Below are positions 31,418 to 46,173 of a stretch of DNA of 64,000 nucleotides, one piece after another. Both the position numbers and the translations under genes were made by a program. Every line of letters begins with the position of its first letter. The stretch's first letter is position 1. This DNA is from Aspergillus flavus (lineage: Eukaryota; Ascomycota; Eurotiomycetes; Eurotiales; Aspergillaceae), in assembly GCF_009017415.1 (NCBI RefSeq), contig NC_092406.1, positions 5,332,001 to 5,396,000 on the forward strand. Direction: 5' to 3'. The notes under the pieces are model-generated. The model worked only from the letters and a program-made list of their open reading frames with translations. It ran no database searches and was not told the DNA's origin.

Positions 31418-34164
31418 ATGGTGGGTCACGAAGAGGAGCTTCAGCTCTTCGACCAGTGCAAGATCTGTATAATATGCTCGAAAGACCTCAGCCTCGACAC
31501 AGCGCACCAGGTATGCATCGACTGATCTATCCTTGGATACACTAAACTCTTACGCGCATACTCGATAGCTTGCGACAACTCTTGAGGAGCAGGGTGGTGA
31601 ATCCGTCATCTATGAACCGCCAGCCGCCTTTCCACCGTTACATGAATTTAGCCATCTCGTATCTACGACCATCGATTTCCCGACATTTGAAGCTGCTAAC
31701 GACGCTTTGATTCCTGTCGTCAAACCGCAATGGCTGCATGCGTGTCTAAACAAAAGAAAGCTAGCAAATCCGCGACAGTACAGCCCTGACCCCCGACTAT
31801 TCTTGAACGATGTTGTGGTTACATGCGGTGATATCCCAGAGGGTGATAAGGATGCGATCATTGGTGGTGTGCTGGCAAAAGGCGGGCTCTACAGCCCTAG
31901 GATAACACAAATGGTCACTCACTTGGTCGATCTGACCACGGATTCAGACAAGGCTCGAGTAGCACTTGGCAAGAAACTGAATGTCAAGATAGTGCTTCCG
32001 CACTGGTAAGACTCCTGGGTTTACTATGGCAGAATGCTGGAAGGTCACATTAACCTGATATATGCCAGGTTTGACGACTGCCTGAAACTTGGACGACGGA
32101 TCGACGAGCGCCCATATATTCTGCCGAACCCAGAAATCCTGCGTGCTGGCCCCGATGCGCCAATCCGCTCTACTGAGAATCGAGATATTGTTGGAGCTTC
32201 CACAGCCGAACCAACTACTCTACCGACACCTCGGCCAAAGCTCGATGTGTTCGAAGGGAAACACGTCATGCTTTCGACAGACCTTGGGATTGGTTCACAC
32301 TTATTAGATTCGATCACGGAGATTATCGAGGAAGGCGGAGGTACTATCACATCTGATCCCTCCAAGGCAGAGGTCTTGATATGTCGCTACAGAGAAGGCT
32401 TTGCATATCGTGTGGCGTCGAGGCTGAATAAAGAGGTTGGAAACTTATCTTGGCTTTATCATTTGATAACATACAACACCTGGACCTCGCCCCTGCGGCG
32501 ATTGCTGCACTATCCTGTACCGCGCACTGCAATCCCGGGTTTTGAAGGATTTAAGATCAGTTTGTCCAATTATGTTGGGGAAGCTAGATCTTATCTGGAA
32601 AATCTAGTCGCCGCATCAGGTGCAGAATGTACCAAGACTTTGAAACAAGACAACACACATTTGGTCACTGCTCATGGAAACAGTGAAAAGTGCTCCGCAG
32701 CAAAAGAATGGGGGCTGCATGTAGTCAATCACTTGTGGCTTGAAGAGAGTTACGCTAAGTGGAAGCTGCAGCCGGTTTCCGATCCCCGTTATACGCACTT
32801 TCCTCGACGGACGAACCTGGGCGAGGTAGTTGGTCAAACACGGCTGGACAGGGGTACTCTCGAAAGCCTCTTTTTTCCTTCAGAACACAAGCCCGAAGCT
32901 GCCACAAGCCCGCGGCGAGTCATGCAGAACAGGGATCAAAATGCTACAGCCGGAAAGGCGACAGTTTCTATGCAGCCACCACAGGCGAAAGAGCTGGAAG
33001 ATGACAAAGATGTCTCGGATGCAGGGAATGCAACACCAGCTGGCAAGTCGCGGAAACCTTCAGATAGCAGGAAGCTACAGACGCCCGCGCGTACCCGACT
33101 TATGTCGGAAGGCAAGGAGAACGACACTCCATCATCAACAAGCAGTCGGAAGTCCAAGGAAGCCGCAGCTGCCCGTCTTCATGACATTGCTCCGGATATT
33201 GCGCTGTACGAGAAGGAAAGGAAGCGTGTTGGTGGTGTGATCTATGGAGGTCGCAAAAAGACAGATGAGGACCGTGTTACACTAAATGCTAAGAAGCGAA
33301 GGTCACTCGAGCCTGAGGCTAATAGCGACGAGGACGAAGCAACGGAGGCAAAGAGGCAAAAGAAATCAAAGCCTCCCGTAACAATGCATCTATTAATCAC
33401 GGGATACCAAAAGTGGGTCGGAAACATGAAGAAAGAAGATGCAGACAAGGTTTGTGAAACTCACCTCATGTTATAATGGCTTTATTCGCCCCGAGACAGA
33501 AACTAATGGCATATAGCGACAACTTCGAGAACTTGGAGTCCAGGTTGTCCAAGATGCCCGGAAATGTTCTCACCTTGCTGCCCCGTCTATACTTCGAACC
33601 CCTAAGTTCGTCAACGCACTTGCTTATAGCCCAATGATCATTAGCACCGATTTCATCACAGCATGCCTTAAAAAGAACGAGCTTTTAGATCCTGCCGGTT
33701 ACGTCTTGGAGGACAAGGCTGCAGAAAAGCGATTCCGGTTCTCTTTAGAGGTAGCCCTGAGCAACGCGAAGGAAAACAAGAACAGGCTTTTGCAGGGGTA
33801 TCAGATCTATTGTGTCGAATCCATTCGAGGGGGGTTTGAAGCCTTCAAATCCATTGTTGACACCAATGGAGGAAATTTTACGCTCTTCCGCGGACGCGTT
33901 TCGTACCAAGCACAACGAGAAGAGAGTAATGATGATAGTGACAAAGACGATAGCTGGAGTCGGAAAGAAGTGTACCTCCTCAGCAGTGTAGTACCTGAGC
34001 ACCAAAGACTATGGCCGCGGTTCCGCCAGATGGTGCAGGGTATTGGCAAGACGCCGCGGATTGTGCGCGTGGATTGGCTTCTTGACATTGTGATGTCGCA
34101 AGAATTGCGCGCAGCAGATGAGTATGAGCTTAGTGAAGACATGTCCGACAAGATGGAGGAGTAA
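31418..34164 (+). CDS. RTT107: Multi-BRCT DNA-damage scaffold RTT107/Brc1
   Basis: Nuclear scaffold that binds phosphorylated histone H2A and recruits SMC5/6 and repair factors at damaged replication forks. Four exons, 31418-31510, 31569-32005, 32069-33449 and 33517-34164, give 852 residues. BRCT-type features are seen as VVKPQWLHACLNKRKL (BRCT1), KLNVKIVLPHWFDDCLKLGR (BRCT2), HVMLSTDLGIGSHLLDSITE with LSWLYHLITYNTW (BRCT3) and KISLSNYVGEARSYLENLV with VVNHLWLEESYAKWK (BRCT4). After a Ser/Lys-rich linker, MHLLITGYQKWV with TDFITACLKK and YQIYCVESIRGG with VDWLLDIVMS form the C-terminal pair. Six BRCTs in a 4+2 layout with a charged linker match RTT107/Brc1. The first exon is short (31 codons). 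Confidence 0.88.
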
Positions 34165-34387
34165 GCCCATGTCTACAGGGGAGTTAGGGTGTTCCTGTAC
34201 AATGGGTTTGCTTTTTGCTTGTCCGGGCTTTTTCTGGGCCTCTCGGGGTTCTTGACCCTGCGGAGTGATTCTTCTGTGTATATTCTGGAATTATGATGTA
34301 GAAGTTACTTATCGTATCTGAGCGATTTAATGAACAGCCATGATGAGAGTGCATGATTTCAAGACCTGCGTTAGATAAATGCTCTCA

Positions 34388-35054
34388 TCAGAAAAACTTA
34401 ACACCTTCCTGGCCCTCACTACCAAAGACCTGGGCCTTGCCCCGTTTCACGAGGACATTGAGCGACTTCATCATAACATCTACATCCATGCCATGCCATT
34501 CTATCGAGCGTCAGCAGACGTCACGCAAAACCCGCACATGACCTACCTTGTGACATAGTGGCCTCCCCTTCAACCAACTCATAAACCGTCAAAACCACGT
34601 TCTTTTGTCCGGTATTCTCAACCTACCCACGACACCAAGCATCAGCATTCGAGCGTTTGCCCCATCCGGGAAAATAACATACCCAATCTGCCAGTATTCC
34701 CGCCCACTCCTCCGGCCTCCTCCACCAAACCCAAGCAATCGTCTTATTCGTCCCATCAACCCACTCCGCCCTCCTTCCTCCTCCACCCTTCTCTTCGCTC
34801 TCTGCCATCCAGTCCAAGATATTCCGCGCCTCGGACAATGGAATTCGTTTCCGCAGCGTGGAATTATGGAATAACGGTGACTCGATAGCTTCTATTAAGG
34901 AGAGACGGTATGTTCGGTGGTGGCGACACCAGGATTGAATTAATAAGGACCATTTTTGGAGCTGCGAGAGTCGTGTTGTGCTGTTCGGCTGGGGTGTGAA
35001 GAATGGGGGGAAGGAGTAGGTCGGTGGGAATTGAAAGGGAGTAGAATTAGACAT
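34388..35054 (-). CDS. VPS25: ESCRT-II subunit VPS25
   Basis: Component of the endosomal ESCRT-II complex that links ESCRT-I to ESCRT-III during sorting into multivesicular bodies. Three exons, 35054-34683, 34622-34547 and 34500-34388, give 186 residues. The N-terminus shows FPPTYSFPPFFTPQPN, the PPxY-like entry to the first winged helix, then PLFHNSTLRKRIPL. The second winged helix has the conserved WRRPEEWAGILADW. After splicing, TGQKNVVLTVYELVEG and FHGM-like EWHGMDVDVMMKSLNVLVK follow, as in other VPS25 proteins. It ends GQEGVKFF. Only 223 bp separates its stop from the stop of convergent RTT107. Confidence 0.92.
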
Positions 35055-35562
35055 CTCCTTCTCTTCTTTAGATTTTGCTTAGATGCGATGAGTCCGTGGC
35101 TTTGTCAATATGAGCCTGTTGTATAATTATAGTTGTATGTTTGGGGATATTGACGTGCGGAGGGGTTGATAACGGTTGATAGATAGGTGGGGAGTTAGAG
35201 TGATACCACTTTGATCAGTGATGAGACGGGTAATGAGCTGGTCAGTGATATTGGGAGCTGCAAATATGAAAGTAACTATATAATAAGTAACCGTATAGTG
35301 CGATCCTGAAAGGAAAGCCGTTGAACGAGAATCAAATGGTAGGAGACTGGGGAAGTTGAATCTAAGTCACTGACAAGCATGTGAGCTTTATCTCCGGTCC
35401 CCCATAACCTTAACTCCATCTTGAAATAAATTTCCGCACTTCATCCGATCGCATCACAGTCGAATACACCCCACCCCCTCCACAACGGCCATCAATCGTC
35501 CCCTTACAACTCTACTTCGCAAATCAATTCCAGTCATAATAATATAGTCGACCATAATCACA
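35055..35562. other. Divergent intergenic region
   Basis: Shared promoter region of VPS25 (minus) and TRM8 (plus). No gene is seen. Confidence 0.6.
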
Positions 35563-36710
<1,148 letters not shown>

Positions 36711-37198
36711 TATGCCCTAGTTATTTCTATTGCTGCTTCTGGCTACGGCGTCTCATACTAACATAGATTTTTGCGGCTGGAAACCAGTGCTCGAACCCCT
36801 AACATATGTATATAGTAATTTCAGTTACAAAAGCCTATAGCCCGAAAAAAAAAATACCCTAGCTAGAAGCCAGTTCCATGACCCTGTCCATAGCTTAATG
36901 GCACACAAGACTGCCCAACTCCAGCAGGTACGGCAAGATGGCGGACGCTACTAGTGATTGACACACACACTCACATAATGCATACTCCCGCTTGCTGCAT
37001 ATGCAACAGATGACATAACTTGTAAAATGCATAATATACCAAAAAGAAAAGAAGAAAAACAATATAAAAAGATAAGACTCTACTTCCAACACCCAAGATG
37101 CTGCGAACAGTTACAAGCACTGTAAGTAAGTCAATAAAACTTCGTTTAGATGATAAAATCGTGCCTTTTCGGAGTTTCTGGTGCAGTCGTCATTAAAG
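36711..37198. other. Convergent 3' intergenic region
   Basis: Between TRM8 and the LIM-domain gene. Nothing else is seen. Confidence 0.6.
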
Positions 37199-39761
37199 CT
37201 AAGGCGACGCTTTAAGTCGTATACCCTCGCATCTTTCGCATACAGGTAACTGGACTGGTCCTCCAATGATGCGGCCTTTTGCTGTTCTTTTGGGCTCGCC
37301 TTCTCGGACAAAATATCGACCATCCGGCCCAAACTCAGCACTGCATTCGTGACAGACAAAGCACTCATCATGCCACTGACCTCCGACAGCCGTGATGACA
37401 ACATCATCGAGTACCGGTTTTTTGCACCCCGAGCATCGAGGAGCAGTGCGCCGGGAATGACATTGAAGACACCATGCAAAGCCATCCTTTTCTACAAATG
37501 GTGTTTCATGGTCAAAAGGCTATGGAAAAGTATAGTTAGCATTTTATTACTCGAACTTTAAGCTCTTAGGTTGATCATACATCACCACACTCAGCACAGA
37601 AGAAGTGGCCCACATGCCATTCAGCACCACATGCTACAACCACTTCTCCTTCAATAGGGGTCTTGCAGCTCTTGCATCTCGGGCTGAACAGTTCATGAAA
37701 GTCAAGATGACAATAGAACCTCAGCAAACGGGCTTCCTCGTCGGCTTCCGAAGCCGCTGCCAGTCGTTCCTGGCGTTTTGCATCAGGCTCTTGGTAGAAG
37801 GCCACACATTCAAGCGGTGTCTGACAGTGATGGCATATGAAACATTCTGGATGGAACCGTGATCCGGCAGCAGTGACAATCTTTCCAGAAATCGGAAGAG
37901 TGCAGGATTCGCACTTCGCCGTTGGGACACCAGCCCGACTGTAAGTTGATAGCCAACGGTTTTGCAGAGCCGATGATGGCGATTTCCTCTGGAATGGATT
38001 TGGGCGCTTGCTACTATCGGGTGAGGTTGGGAGAGAGCTATCATCTTTCTTACGATCCTGTGATGACCCTGTCATCTCAGAAATAGTAGGTGGCTTGTCA
38101 TCCGGTAGGTTAATCACTGGAATAGAAGGCGCTTCAGATATCTCGATTGTAGGAGCAACAGGTGCGGGGGGTGGTGTTGGTGAAACGGATTCACGTATTC
38201 CAGCGTCAATACCCTTGCCTGGGGATTGGGCCTCGGTGGGCTTCCAGGTTGGATCAAAGCTCACAATCGGTCGGCCGGCGCGATCACTCACGGCGGTTGG
38301 CATGGGCAGCCTTGTACTTCGGTCTTTGAGCTTCTTACTTGTCGCTGCGCGAATCTCGTCACTTCGAATCTCAAGTCCATCTTTTTTCGGGATGGCTTGT
38401 TCATCATTCGGATTTGCCTGCGGGAGGGGATCGTTGGCCTTATACTCAGGATTTCTTGACTGCGTTGGGGGATGCTTGTGTAGCTCAAAACGAGACAGTT
38501 TATCGACGAACGAAAGGCTGCCAAATCGGCCAGAGAGGGGCCTCGAGCCTCGAGGTAAGGCATTACGTGGTTTGACTTTTAAGGCGGACGAATCAGATTT
38601 TGAAAAATCTGGGCGTTCATCATTCTCCATATGCTGAGACTCCCCAGGCTCTTCATATATGTGGTCATTGGGGTTTCGAAAAACACCCTTTGACGAACCA
38701 TTGCCGGTACTCGCGAGGCCCAGTCCGTAGCCACTGCTCGATCGTTTTGACGGGCTCCCATTTTGAGGCAAGGAAAAATCAACTTTGAGATTCTTTCGGA
38801 GTGTGCCATTCTTTCTGGGGCTGGAATTTGGTTCTTCCAAAGCAGGTTGCTGTTCCTTGGCGTGTGTTCTGGGTGAGTCCGAGTTGTAGTCTGACATGGG
38901 ACGATAACTGTCCCGCCGCGGACTTCTGGAAGCGAGAGTATGACCAACTAGAACGCTACTCTTATCTGATCCTTGACTGGCTTTATCCATATCGGGATTA
39001 CGATAAGGAGCGTATGGGTTCTTGAAGGGCAATCCAGGGTTTTGGTGCATCCAAACCAGTTCTGTGGCCTCATCCTGGGCAGCTTGATGGAGGCGAATAT
39101 CATCTTGGATATCCATCTCCTGCAGTGCATCTCGGAGAGATTGGGCTTCCTCTCTTTCAAACCGACGTCGGTAACTCTCGCGATATGCTGCGTTTGGAGA
39201 TGGAGGGCTGGGACGAGAGAAAACCCGCGTTGGAGAGACATTCTTCCGAACGGGTACCATTCGGGGTTCTTGGACCAGCGGTCGTCCAGCCGGACTGCCT
39301 ATGGATCCTCGAGAAGATAGAGGACGATGGTTCGATAAAGAACTGGTAGCGCGGGGCGGCTCCCTATCGCCCGCTGTAGTGGTGGACGGCATCCTTGAAT
39401 GTGAGTATGAAGACATCGCTGATGCTGCCCTTGGAGGGAGGTCCTCTCGAGGATTTGAATCAGCTGGCTTCGTAGGGAGTGGCCTCGATCCGCCTGGGCG
39501 GGTTGGCCTATTTGTCCGTAGGTCCTTCAGATAATTTGCTGCACAGGAGAGAAGGTTAGCCACATGTTAGTATCTAGGAGATAAGTTCTAAAAATAAAAA
39601 TGCGATCGCACCGCCAACAACTTGCAGAGTGAAGAATGCCATTACGCAGCTAACAATGTAGACTTACCAACCTGATCGTCGGACATGTATGATGGCCCGG
39701 GAGGGGAGACCTTCCGTTGGCCATCTTTGGTCTTGTTATGGTGCAAATATGGTCTATACAT
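37199..39761 (-). CDS. Paxillin-like protein with three LIM domains
   Basis: Three exons, 39761-39668, 39538-37581 and 37519-37199, give 790 residues. The long N-terminal 580 residues are Ser/Pro/Arg-rich and disordered-looking. The C-terminus has three zinc-binding LIM domains: CESCTLPISGKIV...FHPECFICHHC, then CKSCKTPIEGEVV...WHVGHFFCAECG, then CSGCKKPVLDDVV...WHDECFVCHEC. The second LIM is completed only when GAT is joined across the 61-nt intron to CCTTTTGAC. Such architecture is that of Pxl1/PaxB-type fungal paxillins, which act at growth sites and septa with Rho GTPase and actin machinery. The first exon (MYRPYLHHNKTK) lies under an open frame of the other strand and was found by splice phase. 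Confidence 0.87.
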
Positions 39762-40920
39762 GGTGTGGTGTTTGCCTGGAAGAGAGTCCTCAAGGGAAAG
39801 GTATCCTGAGAGGCATCAGAATCGATTGATGTGTTGTTCAGCTATGAAGTCAGTTTCCCATATAATTGATCAGTGAGCCAATAATGTTCCAGAAGGTGGC
39901 TGGGGTGGGCACAATGATAGATTAGGCTAGAAAGATCTCTTCAGCCCCGCTGCGACGATTAGAGTATCGTCACAAAGAGATATGCTTAAAGTCTGTTAGT
40001 CTTAGATGGAGGAACAGCAGTAATTGATTAATTTAATATTGCTCTGTAGGGTTAGTCTGTCCGGCACTGGTTGGAGTGGTTTTCAGTTGATCATAACAAC
40101 CGGAACAATGGGCATTTGGATGACTGAAAGGGGGAAACAACAACAAACCCATTGCAAACATTGCAAACACAGGTTTCACATGGTCGCAAAGGCAACGCGG
40201 GGGTTCATCTCGAGGAACTAACCGCAGTAGGCAACACTAACCCTAAAACCTAAGATGGTCTCTACAATGGGTCAAGCGTCATCGGGCATTGACCATGGCT
40301 CCCCTAATATGCTCGCTGTCAGAATGCTCCGATGTACTATCTTTTAGGGCGTTCCTACCTTGGGCAATACAGGTTCTACATGCTGGAGGCATCAGACAAT
40401 GAAATGAGCATCTTATCATGGACCATGTGACACACATGAATCTCTCTCTGCTCAATATCTCCCCTGTACAATTCGTCCTCTGTTAGCACAATGAGACCTC
40501 TCTTGACCTTACCAACCAAATTGATACCCCAAATTTCTCCGGATTTCCCTCCGTCTCCAACTTCCAAGCTTTGCTCCACCGGCTACTCGGCATTATATCC
40601 GTCCTCAATTAATTTCTGGGGCAATAGCCCAATGACGGTCTCTGGGACTGCCGGGGTCTTTACCGTGGTTCAATAATCCTTGTCGGCAGGATGCGATTAT
40701 CAGACTGTCATAGCGTCTCTTGTTGAATGCATGACACATCAATTTCGACTTTTATTAGTTCATGTTCCCTTAGTTTCTTGGACTACTTTACTCCAGCCTT
40801 CTCTCTATTTTATCTATAGGGTCTATTCTTTCATGAGCATAGTTATGTCCTCTCATGTATAGTAAGCGGAGGGAGAGACGCAAAATCACACATTACTTTT
40901 ATCTATTTTTCGTCGCATGA
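39762..40920. other. Divergent intergenic region
   Basis: About 1.2 kb between the LIM gene (minus) and the transporter (plus). A pyrimidine-rich stretch precedes the transporter start. No gene is seen. Confidence 0.6.
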
Positions 40921-42542
40921 ATGGCAGACAACACTCCTATCGATATAGTTCGCTCTCGCGATTATGACCGTGAGTTAATTTCGCAGGATCCACTAAATAG
41001 GAAAGGCCATTGTCAAGATCAAACCGAGCTGGATGGGCAGCAAGACGCAGCTCAGGAGGTCCTAGAAGACAAGTATCAACGTGATGTCCCCCCAGATGGT
41101 GGCTATGGGTGGGTTTGTGTCGCCTGTGTCTTCTGGATTAATGCACATACATGGGGAATCAACAGTGTTCGTCTCCTAATTTTCATCGTCTCTTAAATCG
41201 AAACGCAGGATAGACTGACCGCTGGTTAAAGAGTTACGGTGTATTCCTCTCTTATTATCTTTCACACGATGTATTCCCAAATACCTCTGCACTCTCATAC
41301 GCCTTCACCGGTGGTTTGAGCATATCCTGTGCTCTCTTGGTTGCTCCTTTAGCCACCCACCTGATTCACCTCTATGGGACACGTCTTGTCCTAAATCTGG
41401 GCGTCTTTTTTGAGACCCTTTCGCTGATTGGATCTTCCTTCGCCACGCAAAGGTGGCACATCTTCCTTAGCCAAGGCGTCTGTTTCGGATGGGGAATGGG
41501 ATTTCTCTTCGTCGGAAGCGTAGGTATCATCCCTCAATGGTTCCAGCGACGACGAAGTCTCGCGATGGGCATCAACGCCGCCGGGTCCGGTCTGGGAGGT
41601 TTAATCTGGTCCCTAGCAGTAGGCTCCATGATCCCTCGACTGGGACTCAGCTGGGCCTTCCGAATCTTGGGTATCATTGCATGCGTCGTCAACCTAATAT
41701 GCGCAAATCTCATAAAAGACCGCAACAAAGACGTCGGAAGTCGTCACAAGGCCTTCCACTTTCCCTTATTCAAACGGCCTGAATTTCTCCTCTTTCTCGG
41801 CTGGGGCGTCTTCAGTATGTTAGGCTATGTCGCCCTCCTATTCAGCGTAGCCAATTTCGCCCTCTCGGTCGGCCTTTCATCCCACCAGGGTAGTATTGTC
41901 AGTGCCTTGCTGAATCTTGGTCAAGGCCTTGGTCGCCCCTTTGTGGGAATGTTCAGCGACAAACTCGGTCGCATCAACATTGCTACGTTTCTTTCCTTCT
42001 GCTGCGGTTTGTTCTGTCTAGTTATTTGGATCTTTGCGCGCAGTATGGGTGTCGTTTGCTTCTTTGCTGTCCTTGTTGGTACTGTGGCTGGGACGTACTG
42101 GGCAACTGTTACGCCTGTGCTTGCGGAGATCATAGGCTTGAGAGACCTGCCCAGCGGGCTTAGCATTACTTGGATCATTCTTGTTGCTCCTACGACGGTT
42201 TCTGAAGCCATCGCTCTTGTCTTGAGGGACAACGACTCCAACGACTCTGTTTACCTGAGGGTTCAGATCTTTACCGGGTTTATGTACATTGGTGCGTCGT
42301 TGTGCTTGTGGGTGGTTCGAGGTTGGAAAGTGGAATATATCAACCGGGAAGCTCAACTAAAATCCTCTACTGCGGTGTCCGCTAATAATGACGGCGTTAA
42401 GGTGGCAAGCTCCCATGGGGCTGGAGATGAGAAGGGCAACCAGCCGGCGGTGGAACCTCCAGCTTCCGATCCAGTACCTGAGGTTAAGCTCTGGTCGCCA
42501 GTTGCACTACTTCGTGGCATGGTTACACTGAAAAGAGTGTGA
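40921..42542 (+). CDS. MFS monocarboxylate-type transporter (MCT/SLC16-like)
   Basis: Plasma-membrane-type major facilitator. Two exons, 40921-41166 and 41232-42542, give 518 residues. The MCT signature PPDGGYGWVCVACVFW lies at the start of the first span. After splicing, GINSSYGVFLSYYLS follows as in fungal MCT-like proteins. About twelve hydrophobic spans are visible, with the cytoplasmic loop motif GRPFVGMFSDKLGR between spans 8 and 9 and QWFQRRRSLAMGINAAGSGL in span 4-5. The intron donor is the weak GTTCGT, accepted because it restores this region in frame. The tail after about residue 470 is hydrophilic. Fungal members range from riboflavin to carboxylate or metabolite transport, so the substrate is not assigned. 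Confidence 0.9.
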
Positions 42543-42735
42543 CAGCAGTGATTCGGGTAAATGCAATTGGATAGACATTATCCAGTCTAATACTGTAAAT
42601 GGAAGAAGTATACATGGATCAGACAGTAATACATGACCTATTTATAATACCACTAGACTCCAGATGATCTCGTTTTTTATGACCAACACCCAAATGCCAT
42701 CATTAGACATGCTATTTTCTTTCCTTTCTTTGTCC

Positions 42736-45700
42736 CTAATTTTGGGTTCCCAAAATCAACACCCTAACCCTTCTCTTTCCGGCACCCCGGCCACTCTCTT
42801 CCTTCACGGAGCTGACGTTGACCTTCACTCTCTGGAAGAGTTCCACGCTCATACCTTGATCAGAGTGGCCCTTATCCGAAACTTGAAGAGTGTATTCCTC
42901 GTTGTCAAACTCGCTCTCCCGACGGACTACTAGCTCTCGCCGTTCCTCAACAGAGCGTAGGGCAGAATCGCCCTTGAGCACAAAGTCTTCCAGACGCACC
43001 ACACCCTCGATACCGAATCGCGGAACGAACACCACTACGCCATTCTCAAAAACCCGCATGACGTAACCTTCTTCTTCAATACCGCCGTCCACTCCCTTAG
43101 CAGATAGCTTCTCGCCGCGCGCTTTCAGTGCCTGACCAACGTAGTATTCGATGCTGGCTCGACCAGCATGCTGGGCATTGCGGTGGCGGTGGTTGATATT
43201 GCGGCAGATGTCTTCGAGACGGTTGCGGGTCATGACACCTTCAATGACTGCCCGGCCGTCTTCACCTTCATATCCAATAGCAGATGCAAGTTGCCGATGA
43301 ACCAACAAGTCGGCATATCGTCGGATTGGTGAGGTAAAGTGCGTGTAGATGGGAGAGGCTAAACCATAGTGACGGAATTCCGACTCGGCATGAGCACCTG
43401 CGCAGAAATACTCTGCAGATGTCATGCATCGGGTAGCGAGAATGCGGACCAGGGTGTTAAAGAAGGGGTTCTTAGAATCAACACATTGGTCGAGCGAGTC
43501 CGCCAGGGCGTGTGAGCTAGAAACATCAAGTCTCATATCCCGCTTCTTGGAAAGTTGATTAATGAGCTCTTCAAAGTTCTGTGGTGGAGGGGTGGCGTGT
43601 CGTCGTAGCATAGCAGTTTGGGAAAATGTACTGTAGATTTTAGCTGCAACAGTGATATTGGCGTGAAGCATAAATTCTTCAACAAGACTGTTGGTTGCGA
43701 GCATAGCTTTTGTCTTGACATCCGTAAGTGGATCTCCAACCTCGTCGTTATCGGCCTCGATACGAACTTCAGGCGAGGCCAGGTTCAGTGCACCTGCGTC
43801 CATACGCTTCTGACGGAGAATCTTGGAGAACCGAAGCAAAGTGCGCATGCTCTCTGTTAATTCATCTTTTTTCGATGGATCGTCAATGCGCATCTGGGCC
43901 TGCTCGTAACTAAAAGCTTCACGAGAACGAATGACGGATTTGGTGAAGTCTGTAGAGACAACCTCAGCATTTGGAGTCATCTCCCACAGAACCGAGAAAG
44001 CATAACGTTCCACGTAAGGCTTGAGCGAACAAAGATCGGTACCAAGCAAATGTGGAAGCATATCGATACGCTTGTCGACTAGATAGACTGTTGTGCCACG
44101 CAGACTAGCCTCGAGGTCCATCGCATTATTCGGTTTAACGAAATGTGATACATCTGCGATATGGACTCCAACTTCAAAGTTGCCATTGGGCAATGGTCGC
44201 GCATGAAGAGCATCGTCAATGTCCTGGCAGCCTGGTGGGTCAATACTACATATAAGGAGATCTCTGAGGTCTCTGCGGCCTTTCCAGCCGATGTCTTCCT
44301 TACTAGCGGGAACTCTCCAGTCATGTCCTTCTGCGGGCAGACAGTCGAGAACGGCTTGAGGGAACGGCTTATATTGTACATCATATTCGAGTAGAAGGGC
44401 TTCGGTCTCGGCTCCCTTTGTTTCGAGCTCTCCTAATGAACGGATAAAGTGCCCAGTAGGATACCGAGAATCACGATCCCATGCATCGATTGTGACAAGA
44501 ATTCGTTGACCCAGCAGTTCGGAGGCTTGCCTGGTGCGGACCCTGATCTTAGGTACACGCTTGTCCATGGGCAAAACGAAAACATTTTGCTGACGCCGAC
44601 CAGAGCTAGCTTGGGAGCCTGTCGAGCCCGAGTCAACGTGCCCGACGTACTGCCGCCAGTTTCGTTTAATCACGCCCACAACCTTGGCAGTTGGCTGAGG
44701 CCTTCCTTCTGTGCTCTTTCCATGCGCTTGTCTGACCTCTTCCTGCAAAGCTTTTCTTTCCCTTTCAGTGACCACGGCCTCATTGTCCTCAGCGTCAGGA
44801 TTGTCATTCTTGGTTACTGCTTCCTCATCAACAATCTTAGTTGATGGAGATTTCCACTGATCCTTAGGAAGCACTTCAATCACAACAACGTCCCCAGAAA
44901 TAGCTCTGTTACTGTTGTCGCGACCCAGGATAAGAAGAGGCTTGTCGAATGCTGCGACATTGACGGAACCCTCAAGATAATTGTATGGGGACACATTGAA
45001 AACACCTTGATGTAAGGTACCGGCCCTCAATCCAGTCATGATCTTGGACATAGTATAGTATTCCGGGTAAAACAGCTCTCCACGTGCACCCTTAGTCTCT
45101 CTCTGTTCTCTTGACTCGTTGATCATGTCGAGTAATCTATCGGAATCCTCCAAACCCGAGACGTAATCGGTTAATGACAGGGCTGTCACGTTCTCCTCCT
45201 TTGCCTTGCGCAAACTGTCTTTGTCGTCCGTGATAACAACAATAGTAGGTACTGTCTTCTCTTTCTTTCCCTTTTTCGCTGCGGCTCGTAGATGTTCGGT
45301 GTACCATTTTGCTACAGAACGGACTGCACGGTCATTTCTGTCATTAATCGATTCATTTCGTCCTCGCCGTACATGTGTTTCCATTCTAAACTCGTTGAAG
45401 AATAGGTAAAAGCGTTTCTCGTCGGTTTTGATCAAGGCAAGCAAGCGGTTGTAGAGAGGTAGAGACTGGTTCTTAAGTTCTTCGAGAACTGTTTGAAGGA
45501 TGATCACATCATAGAATGCACCGGTATGTTCAAACAAATCCATACCATTCAACAGCGCGTTCGTATCAGGGACGAGGTAATGACCACGAGGAAAAGCGGT
45601 TGTGCCGGCGGGGTGCTCCGAAAGAACGAAAGGCGCAACTGTGTCGCATTAGCCACTAGAAGCAGTGTTTTACACCGATTTTACTCACTGTTTCCATTTG

Positions 45701-45884
45701 CATCTGCTGGAGCGACCGAGGGACATGTTGAGCACAGCTTCGATGAGCAAGGAATATCCTGTCTCAGATAAAGCTCACGAACGATCTTTTGCACCTTTCC
45801 ACTTTTTGTCGACCTGACGAAGACTTTGCTGGTGACATTTGCGGTATGCGGGTCAGAAGAGAAATCCCTCCGTAAGCTTTTCAT
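42736..45884 (-). CDS. DIS3: Exosome catalytic subunit DIS3/RRP44 (3'-5' exoribonuclease and endonuclease)
   Basis: Processive RNase II-type nuclease of the nuclear and cytoplasmic RNA exosome. Two exons, 45884-45689 and 45638-42736, give 1032 residues. The N-terminus has the CR3-like Cys cluster (CSSKLCSTC), then the PIN endonuclease domain starting YLVPDTNALLNG (Asp near residue 90). Two cold-shock domains follow. The RNB domain carries SIDPPGCQDIDDALH, with the magnesium-binding Asp set at about residues 532-541, and GVHIADVSHFV, RGTTVYLVDKRIDMLP and the late FTSPIRRYADLLVHRQL. An S1 domain ends the protein. Length and domain order match yeast Dis3. The spacing to convergent MCT is 193 bp, and to divergent NIT1 289 bp. 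Confidence 0.96.
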
Positions 45885-46173
45885 ATTGGCAGCTATGTGA
45901 CCTGACCGGTGGCGTCAGGTTTCTTTTTATTTTTAAAGCTGCTTTTTGTGATGGTTGGTGCAGTCAGTGACGTTCGTTCAGAATCGGTTTCGCTGCTGGA
46001 GCGCAGCTCCAGAGATAAATGTTGTCCCAAAAAGGGAAAGTCTGCCGATTACCTCACTAATCATAGTATCAGATAACGTGCTTCACCAGTTAGTACAACT
46101 ACCTTTCCAATAGATGGCATACACTCTAATACAATTTCACTGCAGACAGAGTCTAAGTTTTAATTAAGCGAAT

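Noticed and set aside
38008..38637. 209-codon open frame opposite the LIM gene
   Set aside because: It is the antisense shadow of the Ser/Pro/Arg-rich region of the minus-strand LIM protein.
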